64,000 nucleotides of DNA. Origin: Promethearchaeota archaeon (GTDB lineage: Archaea > Asgardarchaeota > Lokiarchaeia > Sigyniarchaeales > SOKP01). A program made the translations under genes and the position numbers. Below, piece by piece: positions 1 through 8,975 of the stretch (its first letter is position 1; every line of letters starts with the position of its first letter). A model generated the notes under the pieces. It was not told the origin of the DNA, searched no databases, and saw nothing but the letters and a program-made list of their open reading frames with translations. The stretch lies in the NCBI GenBank assembly GCA_008080735.1, contig SHMW01000014.1, positions 1-64,000 of the forward strand, written 5' to 3'.

Positions 1-1029
1 AGTTATATCGCGATGGGAACAAGTCTCGTTGGTTTAGGATTAGCCCTTCTTATACGTAGTGTCAATCTGAACATCACCGATGTCAATGGTCTACAAGACT
101 TTTTTAAGCCTCTGATTCATGGTATCTTTTTAGATAATTATTTTGCCGAGGTCTTCAGCAATCATCTGGACCCTGTGTCATACTTAAAATGGGATGAATA
201 TATCCTCGCTATTAAAGATATTTTGACGGATAAATTTAAAAACAAAATTTCCAAGGAAGAAAAAGGAGAATTACCAATAACCTTCGCAATTGAAAAGATT
301 TTGTTTCTTTATTATCTCAAATACCAAAAAGTCCTCTCAGATGGTCAATTTCTCCAGGAAGTCAAGGAGGTAGTAAATTTAGAGTCTAAAGAATTCGATG
401 TAGAAAAGGGGTGTAATATCGAGGGGAAATGGGCATTCGCGGAAAAAGATATCTATAAATTATTTCGTTTTATTAAAAAGCATAATCCCGGATTCTTCAC
501 CTTGATGGACAGATTACAACTCGAATTGGCAGACAATATTGAACGGATCGCTGCAGATCCCATTTACTTTGACTCATCTGCTCAAGAAGTCGTGAATTTA
601 AACACCGAACTCAATATTATGGTCTTTCTCTATAACAATAGTCCCGAGGCAAAAGATTACCGAATTCGGATCATTGCCCCCGGCTTTGAGCCTAAAAAAG
701 TTTCTCTCGATATCCAAGTGGAAGGAAGGGGCTCGTTTGAGATCCCCAGTACAGACATCCCATTAGTATCTGATGAAGGATTAGATATCACCCAGGTCCT
801 TTCTACAATCTTAGAAAACGGGGATACTGCATGGTTAACCTTGGAACCCATAAAAAAAGGAGAACAAACCATCCAAATTTTTTTGGAAACGACCAATGGA
901 CAGATCATCGAGGGAGAGACGAGGACTATTAAAGTCAAACGGAATATTAAAGATTATCTCAAGAAATTGGGCTCTCTTGGCTCCGTCGTGAGTGGTGTGG
1001 CAGTCGCAGTCTCCAGAGTTTTATTTTAA
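1..1029 (+). CDS. hypothetical protein, probably 5'-truncated by window edge
   Basis: I do not recognise this protein. The frame is open from the first base (codons before the ATG at 13 read S-Y-I-A) and the first 20 residues are hydrophobic, so the gene probably starts before the window; otherwise it starts at the ATG at 13 (338 aa). After the possible membrane segment come about 170 mostly helical, charged residues. From about residue 190 the strand-rich pattern resembles a beta-sandwich: many alternating hydrophobic residues, with phrases such as APGFEPKKV and TAWLTLEPIKKGEQTI. The last 20 residues are again small and hydrophobic and could insert in or associate with a membrane. The next gene is 200 bp away, so no operon is evident. 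Confidence 0.6.
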   Translation, partial: SYIAMGTSLVGLGLALLIRSVNLNITDVNGLQDFFKPLIHGIFLDNYFAEVFSNHLDPVSYLKWDEYILAIKDILTDKFKNKISKEEKGELPITFAIEKILFLYYLKYQKVLSDGQFLQEVKEVVNLESKEFDVEKGCNIEGKWAFAEKDIYKLFRFIKKHNPGFFTLMDRLQLELADNIERIAADPIYFDSSAQEVVNLNTELNIMVFLYNNSPEAKDYRIRIIAPGFEPKKVSLDIQVEGRGSFEIPSTDIPLVSDEGLDITQVLSTILENGDTAWLTLEPIKKGEQTIQIFLETTNGQIIEGETRTIKVKRNIKDYLKKLGSLGSVVSGVAVAVSRVLF

Positions 1030-1228
1030 ATTTATAAATCTAACATCTTTTTATTTTCTTCTTCTCTATTTCAGATATTTCAAACCTTGTTTTTTGTTAT
1101 GATAATGGATTTTCAATTTATTTTCTTCTTTTATACTAAGAAAAAATTGCGATAATTGTATTTATTAATAAAAATACTGAGATTTAATTTGGTAAACTTT
1201 CATTATATTAATGAGTTTGTGACTTGTC

Positions 1229-3217
1229 TTGACGGATTTGGGAAATAAATTAGAAGATAAGGCGGATGTATTGGATTCAATTGAGAATGAAAAAAGCAAT
1301 AGAAAAGAACAATTGAAAGAGATTAATAATTTTTTAGAAATTTTTGATGAATCTAATGAAGGAGAGAATGAAACCTTATCAAAGATTCCTCAGTCCTTTC
1401 CAAAGTTCTTTAGATTTCCCAAATCCATCTCACTTCGATTGGATTATGGAAATGAGGGTTATAAAACAAAAAATTTCGAGACTGGTTCTGATTCTGATGA
1501 AATTTCAAGGTATACAACAATTTTAGGAAAAAGACTTAGAATTAAAGTATATTATAATGGGGGAAAGATTTTTACTGAATATGAGACTTTATTATTTAAA
1601 CGGATCACTAAGATTATAAAACTATACTTGGAAAATACTCGCTTAAAGGAAAAAAAGAGATTGCTAACTACTTTTTATAGAGAAATATTAAACGCCATAA
1701 AGAATGGGGTATGGGTCTCTGATGAAAAAGAAATAATAACCTACTGCAATTCTGCAATGCAAACAATAGCGGGTGTGCCTGTAGAACAGATCATTGGGAA
1801 GAATGTGTTAACAGATTTTCATCACGAAACAGTAAAAATATTTAAAAACTATTATATTAAGGCAAGAAACAGCTTAAAGCCTGTTAAATACAAAAATATC
1901 CCCGTTGACACACCGAGTGGAAGGAAAAGCATCCAATCAGGCTGGTTAATACCTCGAATAAAGGATGGAAAATATAATGGAATGATTTGCACTATTGATG
2001 ATCTTACCGAAAAATACCAAATAAAAGAACAATTAGATGAGAAAAAATCTCTATATGAGGCAATCGTATTCAGTAATTCGATTGGTGTGGCAGTGGTTGA
2101 TATGAAGGGACATCCCTTGGAAATTAATGATTATCTTCTCGAGATGTTCGGTTATAGTGCTGAAGAACTCAGAAAGATGCATTTTAAAGAATTTACATTT
2201 CCTAAAGATAAAGGAAAGGATTTAGGTCTGTATAAAGAACTTATTGCCGGAAAACGTGATTTTTATCATATAGAGAAACGATATATCCACAAAGATGGTT
2301 CAATCGTGTGGGGATATCTGACTGCGACATTAATACGAGACTCTCAAGGGCAACCTAATTATGTGATCAGTCTGGTTCAAGATATCACCGAAAAAAAACA
2401 CACAGAACAAAAATTACGAAAATCAAAAGAAAATCTCAAGGAATTAAATCAAAAATTAGAACTAAAAGTCAAAGAGAGGACTCAAGAATTATCTCAGTCT
2501 CGGAAAAAATATAAACAAGCTTTCAAACGAGTAAATTTTTATAAAAATTTAATTACCCACGATATGAGTAATATTCTTCAAAATATCTACTCATCGGTCG
2601 AATTGGTTTTACTGTATCGAGAAAATCCCTCATATAGTGACGAACTAAATGATATAATTAATGTTTTAAAAGAACAAACCATCAGGGGAATAAATTTTAT
2701 TAAAAATGCTCGCAACCTCGCAAATCTCGAGAATAAACAACAAAAATTGCAAAAAATTGATCTATTAGATGAGATAGAGGACACAGTTCGTATATTTGAG
2801 ACAAGTTTTCTTTCTCGGGAATTAGATATAAAAATTAAATCTGAAATAAATCAAGTATTCATCAAAGCTAATGAGCTCATCAATGACGTAATTGAAAATC
2901 TTCTTTCTAATTCCATTAAATATAACGACTCAAAAAAAGTGGAAATTAGGATTAAGATCTCTACTCAAATTAAAGAGGACACTCACTATGTCCGGGTAGA
3001 AGTTATTGATAATGGCATTGGGATCCCCGATAACAGAAAAAAAGAAATTTTTAATCAAATAAGGAATAAGAAGTATTCGAGGAGTGGAATGGGATTGGGA
3101 TTATCGCTTGTCAAAACTATTGTTCACATTTTTGATGGAAAGATTTGGGTTGAAAATCGGATAAAGAATGATTATACTATGGGCTCGAAATTTATCCTTC
3201 TCCTCCCAGAGTATTAA
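1229..3217 (+). CDS. PAS-domain sensor histidine kinase (HDMSN-type H-box)
   Basis: This is a soluble two-PAS histidine kinase that would autophosphorylate on His444. An unassigned N-terminal region (about 1-145) is followed by PAS1 (about 150-268), PAS2 with PAC motif (about 271-395), a coiled coil (395-440), the H-box LITHDMSNILQNI and a HATPase_c domain (540-662). The ATPase domain has an N-box (ENLLSNSIKYN), G1 (DNGIGIP) and G2 (GMGLGLSLV). The H-box lacks the usual proline and carries N-x-LQN, as in five other kinases of this window. No membrane segments are visible, so it senses a cytoplasmic cue. The start is TTG, because no ATG or GTG precedes it in frame after the upstream stop. No receiver partner is adjacent. 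Confidence 0.88.
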   Translation: MTDLGNKLEDKADVLDSIENEKSNRKEQLKEINNFLEIFDESNEGENETLSKIPQSFPKFFRFPKSISLRLDYGNEGYKTKNFETGSDSDEISRYTTILGKRLRIKVYYNGGKIFTEYETLLFKRITKIIKLYLENTRLKEKKRLLTTFYREILNAIKNGVWVSDEKEIITYCNSAMQTIAGVPVEQIIGKNVLTDFHHETVKIFKNYYIKARNSLKPVKYKNIPVDTPSGRKSIQSGWLIPRIKDGKYNGMICTIDDLTEKYQIKEQLDEKKSLYEAIVFSNSIGVAVVDMKGHPLEINDYLLEMFGYSAEELRKMHFKEFTFPKDKGKDLGLYKELIAGKRDFYHIEKRYIHKDGSIVWGYLTATLIRDSQGQPNYVISLVQDITEKKHTEQKLRKSKENLKELNQKLELKVKERTQELSQSRKKYKQAFKRVNFYKNLITHDMSNILQNIYSSVELVLLYRENPSYSDELNDIINVLKEQTIRGINFIKNARNLANLENKQQKLQKIDLLDEIEDTVRIFETSFLSRELDIKIKSEINQVFIKANELINDVIENLLSNSIKYNDSKKVEIRIKISTQIKEDTHYVRVEVIDNGIGIPDNRKKEIFNQIRNKKYSRSGMGLGLSLVKTIVHIFDGKIWVENRIKNDYTMGSKFILLLPEY

Positions 3218-3553
3218 ATTCAATGACAATTATCTCGAATTTTAAGCTTGTATGTGAGATTACTTTTTCTTGAGTCTACTTTTTCTTGTTTAGAATTGGA
3301 AAGATGAATATAGAGTTCTCATTTATTAATAGTATGCGTAATTTTTATGCTTTTTTCTGTGTTTCCTTGCTTCAAGTTCATGATTAATTTTCTTATCATT
3401 AAGAACACTTTGATTATTAAACTATCTTCCCTATCTAATGTAATGCTCAACCTTAATTTGAATTATTGATTTTTAATAAATATACTATTAAAATCGATCA
3501 CATTGATATAGAAAAATAATAAACAGAATTATAAAAAAAAAGTGATTTAAAAA
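3218..3553. other. intergenic region upstream of metV
   Basis: No convincing gene or RNA is visible in these 336 very AT-rich bases. The last 80 bases contain TATA-like sequence (around 3470-3490) and a GTGAT ribosome binding site at 3542-3546, seven bases before the metV ATG. Confidence 0.5.
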
Positions 3554-4225
3554 ATGGTTGTAATTACAACTCAGAAACCCGAGGAAGAGGTTTTTGAAGC
3601 TCTTGAAAAGTGGGGTATCAAGAAAGCAGTTGTCGTTTCGTGTGGTACCTGCGCGGCATTGTGCCAAACAGGTGGGACCGAAGGACTAGAACGCTGGACT
3701 GAGAAACTAGAAGAGAAGGGAATCCAAGTAACCGCGGGAATTGTCAGTGAAGATGTATGTGATAATCGAGTCATGATGAAAGATCTGCGAAAAATCGACG
3801 ATGAGCTCAAGGAATCCGATGGTGTCATAACATTGAGCTGTGGGCTCGGAGAACAATCTCTTGTAAAAGTTCTGGGGAGAAAGTACCCAAAACTTCCCGT
3901 AATTATCGCAAATAATACGGAATTTATGGGGATGACAGAGAGAATTGGACGTTTTTATATGAGATGCCGAGGATGCGGAGATTGCCTTTTAAACGACACT
4001 GGGGGAATTTGTCCCATAACGACTTGTGCAAAATCCCTCATGAATGGCCCTTGCGGTGGGATGGTTGAGGGTATGTGCGAGGTTGATAATTATGAACGAG
4101 ATTGCGGGTGGGTCTTAATATATAACCGCTTGAAAGAGATGGGGCGATTAGATTTATACGAAAAATTACGAGATGCCTTTGACTGGTCCGAACGGGGCCA
4201 TCAAAGAGAGGTCGTGTTTAGATAG
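3554..4225 (+). CDS. metV: MetV: zinc/cysteine-rich partner of methylenetetrahydrofolate reductase
   Basis: This matches the methylenetetrahydrofolate reductase C-terminal-like family (MetV), which forms a complex with MetF in acetogens and other Wood-Ljungdahl organisms. The N-terminal half (about 1-135) has a Rossmann-like pattern with CGTCAALCQTGG near residue 30 and a later SCGLGEQ. The C-terminal half has dense cysteines: CRGCGDCLLNDTGGICP, TTCAKSLMNGPCGG, then MCEV and DCGW, which probably bind a metal or Fe-S cluster. A GTGAT ribosome binding site lies seven bases upstream of the ATG. The stop codon overlaps the metF ribosome binding site and metF starts 15 bases on, so the two are co-transcribed and probably make one complex. 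Confidence 0.88.
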   Translation: MVVITTQKPEEEVFEALEKWGIKKAVVVSCGTCAALCQTGGTEGLERWTEKLEEKGIQVTAGIVSEDVCDNRVMMKDLRKIDDELKESDGVITLSCGLGEQSLVKVLGRKYPKLPVIIANNTEFMGMTERIGRFYMRCRGCGDCLLNDTGGICPITTCAKSLMNGPCGGMVEGMCEVDNYERDCGWVLIYNRLKEMGRLDLYEKLRDAFDWSERGHQREVVFR

Positions 4226-4230
4226 GAGGT
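4224..4230 (+). promoter_or_regulatory. ribosome binding site that sets the metF start
   Basis: AGGAGGT at 4224-4230 overlaps the metV stop codon and lies 10 bases before the ATG at 4241. An in-frame GTG at 4229 lies inside this site and so is unlikely to be the start. Confidence 0.75.
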
Positions 4231-4240
4231 GGTAAGAAAA

Positions 4241-5164
4241 ATGGCATATTCAAAATTAGGAGAAATGTTAGAGAAGGGCGAGTTTATCCTTACGGGAGAG
4301 CTTGAGCCTGAAAAGACGTGTGATCTTTCTCATACTATTCATGAAGCTGAGGAGATGGCGCCATATGTAGTTGCCGCGAATGTGACGGACAGTCCTTTAG
4401 GAATCGTCACAATTAATTCTATGGCAGCATCCCATATTATTCAAAGAGAAACAGGACTGGAAGTCATTTGGCAATTAACGGTTCGTGATGTAAACAAACT
4501 GGGGATTGCTGGAATGATTATGGGGGGACATGCATTAGGTATACGAAATGTTTTATCCCTTACGGGAGACCATCCCGCGATGGGTGATATTCCGGAAACG
4601 AAACCCGTGTTTGATTTAGACTCTGCGACCTTATGTAAGTTAGTTCGAGAGATGGTTGACGAGGGAAAAATCAACGGTGCTGAGATAGAATGTCCACCAA
4701 CCTTACACGTAGGCGCTGCGGCGAATCCGAACGCAGATCCGATGGGTGCTGAAGTATTGAAGATTGGTAGAAAAGCGAAAGCTGGGGCAGAATTTATCCA
4801 AACCCAAGTGGTGTACGATCTAGATCGAACGATTGAATTTCTTCGAGAAATTAAGAAATACAATGTTCCCGTATTGTTAGGAATCTTTCCGATGAAAAGC
4901 TACGGCATTGCAAAAGGTTTTGACGAGTTTGTTCCTGGTGTAAGTGTTCCAAAGGATATCCTCGCAAAATGGAAATCCATCAAGAAGGAGATTTCAGATA
5001 AAAAGGAACAGAAGAAAGCATACGATCAAGCTAACTACGAGTTTTTCAATCCATTCATTACCGAGCTACGCAAGAAAGACTTGCTTGAGGGCATCCATTG
5101 CATGGCAGTCCATTATCCACGAATATTTCCGAAACTGCAAAAGGTAATTGACGATACGAGCTAA
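4241..5164 (+). CDS. metF: 5,10-methylenetetrahydrofolate reductase MetF
   Basis: This is an FAD-dependent TIM-barrel enzyme of the MetF family (about 307 aa, the usual catalytic-core length) that reduces methylene-folate to methyl-folate. Family features include the early GELEPEK strand, NVTDSPLG, the SLTGDHP flavin/folate loop near residue 105, and IQTQVVYDLDR near 190. The start is taken at the ATG at 4241 because of the AGGAGGT site ten bases upstream, not the GTG at 4229. It lies 15 bases after metV and is probably translationally coupled to it. The methyl product is the substrate expected for corrinoid methyl transfer to the acetyl-CoA synthase complex, whose delta subunit is encoded at 49.5 kb. 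The archaeal carrier (folate or methanopterin) cannot be settled from sequence. Confidence 0.9.
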   Translation: MAYSKLGEMLEKGEFILTGELEPEKTCDLSHTIHEAEEMAPYVVAANVTDSPLGIVTINSMAASHIIQRETGLEVIWQLTVRDVNKLGIAGMIMGGHALGIRNVLSLTGDHPAMGDIPETKPVFDLDSATLCKLVREMVDEGKINGAEIECPPTLHVGAAANPNADPMGAEVLKIGRKAKAGAEFIQTQVVYDLDRTIEFLREIKKYNVPVLLGIFPMKSYGIAKGFDEFVPGVSVPKDILAKWKSIKKEISDKKEQKKAYDQANYEFFNPFITELRKKDLLEGIHCMAVHYPRIFPKLQKVIDDTS

Positions 5165-5173
5165 AACCCTACA

Positions 5174-5207
5174 CTCTTTCCTTTTTTTATTTTTGCTTCT
5201 TTATTTT
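5174..5207 (+). terminator. T-rich terminator after metF
   Basis: A run of C/T-rich sequence with T tracts of seven, five and four bases begins 10 bases after the metF stop. This is typical of archaeal intrinsic termination. Confidence 0.5.
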
Positions 5208-5434
5208 AACTCTTCAAATTTTTGAGAGAGATCCCTAGATTTAAGTAAATGGCATGTTAAAAATGAACATTCTTGTCCAGAGCAAAAATATTATAAAAAT
5301 AAATACGATTAGTTTTATATATAATTTAGATAAATTAAGGGTTGTGAAGCTCGGCTTCGATAGCTTGAAATTATAAAAAATTAAGTTGCATCTAAAGTTC
5401 GAATTCTAAAAAATCTGAAGAGATATTTGTTTCT

Positions 5435-7132
5435 GTGAATCATCCGAATAAATTACCATTGGAACGCTTTAAGTCGATATTTGATGAATTACCTATTCCA
5501 ATTCATATTTGGCAGCAAATAGGAAACGAATTTATTTTTCGCTATTTTAATGAAGCTAATAATGCTCTCGCGGGTGGAAAGCTCCAGGATATGATAGGAA
5601 TTGCAGCCTCCGAAGTCCATAAAAATAACCCGGACTTAATAGAAAACTTACACGAATGTGCTCGGGCGAAAACGGAATTTTCCCGAGACCTGACATATAA
5701 ATATAAAAGTTCTGGAGTAGAAAAACATCTCTTAGTTATTTATTCGTTTCTCCCACCTGATCTCGTTATCGCGGTGACTCAAGATAAAACCAAATTATGG
5801 AAGCAGGAACAAACAATTAAGCATAAATCGAAACTTCAGAATTTACTCTCGAAAATTTCCTCTCGGTTTGTTGACTTGAAGGATTTCAATAGCTCTATAA
5901 ATGAATCTCTGGAAGATATTGGAAAATTTAGCGGAGCGAGTAGAAGTTATCTGTTTCTCATTGATGATAGGAAAAAAATCACTTATAATTCACATGAGTG
6001 GTGTAAGCCAGGAGTGAATCCTCAACTTCAGAATAACCAAACTATTTCCTTAGAGGATATTGAATGGTTTTTAAAAACTCTTAAAAGAGAAAAAGGGGTT
6101 CATATTCCGGACGTGTCCCAATTACCTCCAAATACAGAAAAGATTCGGCATATCCTCCAAAAACAAGATATAAAATCGTTATTAAATTATCCCCTCTATA
6201 TTGGAGAGGAATTAATCGGATTTATCGGATTCGATGATACTGAAAAAACCACTGAATGGGATCAAGAAGATTTCGAATCCTTAAAAATCACCGCGGAAAT
6301 ATTGGGAAACGCTTTAGAAAGAAAACAAAATGAAATGATCCTCGAAAATCTCACCATCGAATTAGAGAAAAAAGTAGACTTACGAACCAAAGAATTGAAA
6401 CGATCTGAAGAACAATATCGCGATGCATATGAGATGGCAAACTTTTATAAGACTTTGATTGCTCACGATATGAACAATGTTCTTCAGAATATAAAATCCT
6501 CGATGCAGTTGGGAATGATCAATTTGGAGGAGGATGATTGTGATCTCCATAAAATTAAGGAATTATTCGAAATTATCAACGAGCAGACGATAAGAGGGGC
6601 AAAACTTGTACAGAATATACGTAAAATCTCAAATGTGGAGAATGAGGAGGAAACATTAACGAAGATTGATTTATGTCGGTATTTACAAAAAGCTCTTCAG
6701 TCTGTACGAGATAGCAACCAATCTAGAGATTTAGAAATCAAGATTCATTCAGATATTACAGAGGCATATGTAAATGCGAATAATTTTATTGAAGATTTAT
6801 TTGAAAACATTCTCATTAACGCCATCAAATATAATGATTCTTCTCCAGTGAAAGTTGATATTACTATTGAAAACAAAGTCCAAGACCAAAAGAATTATAT
6901 TAAATTGGTCTTTGAAGACAACGGTATCGGTATCGAAAATGGTCGTAAAGCAATGATTTTTGAACCTATGAGTAATCAAAGTAAGACTTCTAGCGGATTG
7001 GGAGTGGGTCTTTCTTTGGTGAAAAAAATAATTGAGACCTATAATGGAAAGATTTGGGTTGAAAATAAAATCCAAAATGATTATAGTAAGGGAAGTAAAT
7101 TCATAGTGATGCTTCCCAGAGCAGAGCTGTAA
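5435..7132 (+). CDS. PAS-GAF sensor histidine kinase (HDMNN-type H-box)
   Basis: This is a cytoplasmic kinase with an N-terminal PAS-like domain (about 8-115), a GAF domain (about 128-300, ending in the typical GFIGFDD and the helix after it), a coiled coil (305-340), the H-box LIAHDMNNVLQNI with His344, and a HATPase domain. The ATPase boxes are ENILINAIKYN, DNGIGIE and GLGVGLSLV. The region just before the histidine (YRDAYEMANFYKT) closely parallels the other kinases here, showing common descent of the catalytic half with different sensors attached. The start is GTG at 5435. The upstream gap of 270 bases has no other gene. No receiver protein is adjacent. The GAF domain may bind a small ligand or nucleotide, but no specific ligand residues are recognised. 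Confidence 0.88.
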   Translation: MNHPNKLPLERFKSIFDELPIPIHIWQQIGNEFIFRYFNEANNALAGGKLQDMIGIAASEVHKNNPDLIENLHECARAKTEFSRDLTYKYKSSGVEKHLLVIYSFLPPDLVIAVTQDKTKLWKQEQTIKHKSKLQNLLSKISSRFVDLKDFNSSINESLEDIGKFSGASRSYLFLIDDRKKITYNSHEWCKPGVNPQLQNNQTISLEDIEWFLKTLKREKGVHIPDVSQLPPNTEKIRHILQKQDIKSLLNYPLYIGEELIGFIGFDDTEKTTEWDQEDFESLKITAEILGNALERKQNEMILENLTIELEKKVDLRTKELKRSEEQYRDAYEMANFYKTLIAHDMNNVLQNIKSSMQLGMINLEEDDCDLHKIKELFEIINEQTIRGAKLVQNIRKISNVENEEETLTKIDLCRYLQKALQSVRDSNQSRDLEIKIHSDITEAYVNANNFIEDLFENILINAIKYNDSSPVKVDITIENKVQDQKNYIKLVFEDNGIGIENGRKAMIFEPMSNQSKTSSGLGVGLSLVKKIIETYNGKIWVENKIQNDYSKGSKFIVMLPRAEL

Positions 7133-7244
7133 ATCTTTCGTTTTACGATGAATTCAGCCCATAATAAAGTGGGGATCTTATTTTAGAGTTTTTTTTTAAA
7201 TCATTAGTAATAACTTTAAAAATTAGTAAGAACCACAATAGTCT

Positions 7245-8759
7245 ATGAAGAACTATGATTTTGTTGTAATTGGTTCAGGTGTGGGATTGAGTGTGTTAAA
7301 TACCGCACTTAATCAAGATTTGAATTGCGCTCTCGTAGAAAACGATAAAATCGGTGGTACATGTCTCACGCGTGGCTGTATTCCTTCTAAAGTTTTAGTG
7401 TATCCCGCAGATGTGATAAGAGAAGCTCAGCACGCTGAAAATGTGGGGATAGATCTAAAATTAAAAGCTTTTGATTGGCCCCTAATCTCGGAAAGGATGT
7501 GGAGTCAAATCGAAGAAGGAAAGAAAATCAAACAGGGACTTTCCCAAGTTCCAAATCTTGATATGTACTTAGGACGTGGAGAATTTACGGACGAATATGA
7601 GATGGAAGTGTTTGATCAGAATGAGAAAAGTCTCGAAAAATTTACAGCAGACAAATTTTTGCTTGCCTCTGGAGCAAGATCTTTAATTCCGCCAATCGAA
7701 GGGCTTAAGGAGGCAGACTATGTTACCAGTGAGTCATTTTTTGGAGAAAAATTCCCTAAAAAACCGTGGAAAAGCTTAATCATTATTGGTGGCGGAATTA
7801 TTGCGGCCGAATTTGCTCATATATTTTCAGCACTGGGAACGGAAGTGACGATTATTGAGATGTTGCCCAGATTAGTTTCTACTGAGGAAGAGGAGATAAG
7901 TCGAATTTTAGAACAAAATTATCGAAGATTTATGGAAATTTTGCTAAAAAAACGAGCGACAAAAGTGAAAAAGGAGGGCGGGAAAAAAACCGTTATCTAT
8001 ATAGATACTGAAACAGAAGAAGAGGGTGAGGTAACGGGGCAAGAGATTTTAGTGGCGACAGGTCGAAAATCCAACGCTGACCTTTTGAGAGTATCGAATA
8101 CGGGTGTGAAAGTTGATGAGAAAAACTGGATTCAAACCAATGAATTTCTAGAAACATCAAAACAGAATATATGGTGTATCGGAGATGCGAATGGGAAATA
8201 TTTATTTCGGCATAAAGGTAATTATGAGTCTGAAATTGTCACCTTCAATATATTTGGTCCAGAGGATCAAAAACGGAGGGCTGATTATTCTGCAGTTCCG
8301 TGGGCGATTTATAGCTACCCACAAATCGGACATGTGGGGATGACTGAACAAGAAGCAATAGAAAGTGGACATAAAATTTTTGTTGCGAAAAAGAAATATA
8401 ATTCGATAGCAAAAGGATTTGCGATGGGTTTAACAGAAGAAGATCCCGAAAATGGCCTTGCAAAATTAGTTGTTGACCAATCATATAAAATTTTAGGGGC
8501 GAATGTTATTGGACCATCGGCACCAGTGTTAGTACAACAAATTACCTATTTGATGAATTCTGGTTATCGTTGTGAGGTACCTGAAGAAGCCCCTGTAGAT
8601 GTCATACCTAAACAAGAAAGAGCGTGTCCCGAAGCGGGCTCATTTATGCCAATATATAATTCGATGGTAATACATCCTTCATTGAATGAAATTGTAGGGT
8701 GGATTATTGGAAATTTACAACCTGTAAATATTGAACACACACATCATCATCACGGCTAA
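7245..8759 (+). CDS. dihydrolipoamide dehydrogenase-like FAD disulfide oxidoreductase
   Basis: This is a class I pyridine-nucleotide disulfide oxidoreductase (504 aa). The FAD-binding GSGVGLS loop sits at residues 10-16, the redox disulfide GGTCLTRGCIPSK gives Cys40 and Cys45, the NAD(P) fold begins IIGGGIIAAEF near 180, and the second FAD motif is CIGDANG near 310. The C-terminal dimer domain keeps a catalytic-base-like VIHPSLNE. These fit dihydrolipoamide dehydrogenase, but mercuric or mycothione reductase-like relatives share the layout. About 20 extra residues with a cysteine (RACPEAG) lie before the HPSLNE motif, and the protein ends in a His-rich tail (HTHHHHG). No 2-oxoacid dehydrogenase or glycine-cleavage gene is next to it, so the partner is unknown. 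Confidence 0.85.
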   Translation: MKNYDFVVIGSGVGLSVLNTALNQDLNCALVENDKIGGTCLTRGCIPSKVLVYPADVIREAQHAENVGIDLKLKAFDWPLISERMWSQIEEGKKIKQGLSQVPNLDMYLGRGEFTDEYEMEVFDQNEKSLEKFTADKFLLASGARSLIPPIEGLKEADYVTSESFFGEKFPKKPWKSLIIIGGGIIAAEFAHIFSALGTEVTIIEMLPRLVSTEEEEISRILEQNYRRFMEILLKKRATKVKKEGGKKTVIYIDTETEEEGEVTGQEILVATGRKSNADLLRVSNTGVKVDEKNWIQTNEFLETSKQNIWCIGDANGKYLFRHKGNYESEIVTFNIFGPEDQKRRADYSAVPWAIYSYPQIGHVGMTEQEAIESGHKIFVAKKKYNSIAKGFAMGLTEEDPENGLAKLVVDQSYKILGANVIGPSAPVLVQQITYLMNSGYRCEVPEEAPVDVIPKQERACPEAGSFMPIYNSMVIHPSLNEIVGWIIGNLQPVNIEHTHHHHG

Positions 8760-8975
8760 TTTGATTGGTTAAGGCCATTGGAACTCAGCTCTTTTTTAGA
8801 GTTTCCCTAAAATTCTTTATATTTATAAATTCTTAACTTTTTTCTTAATTTTACCATTATTGCCAATTTTTACACATTTTTTAGAGAAATCAGAACATAA
8901 ACATATAAATAAAATTTCTCAAATTATTGATATAGATTCAAAAAAAACCAAACTTGAACTCCGAAATTAGGCTTT

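Noticed and set aside
4441..4863. A 140-codon minus-strand frame within metF
   Set aside because: MetF is well supported on the plus strand; the reverse frame has no domain and no ribosome binding site.
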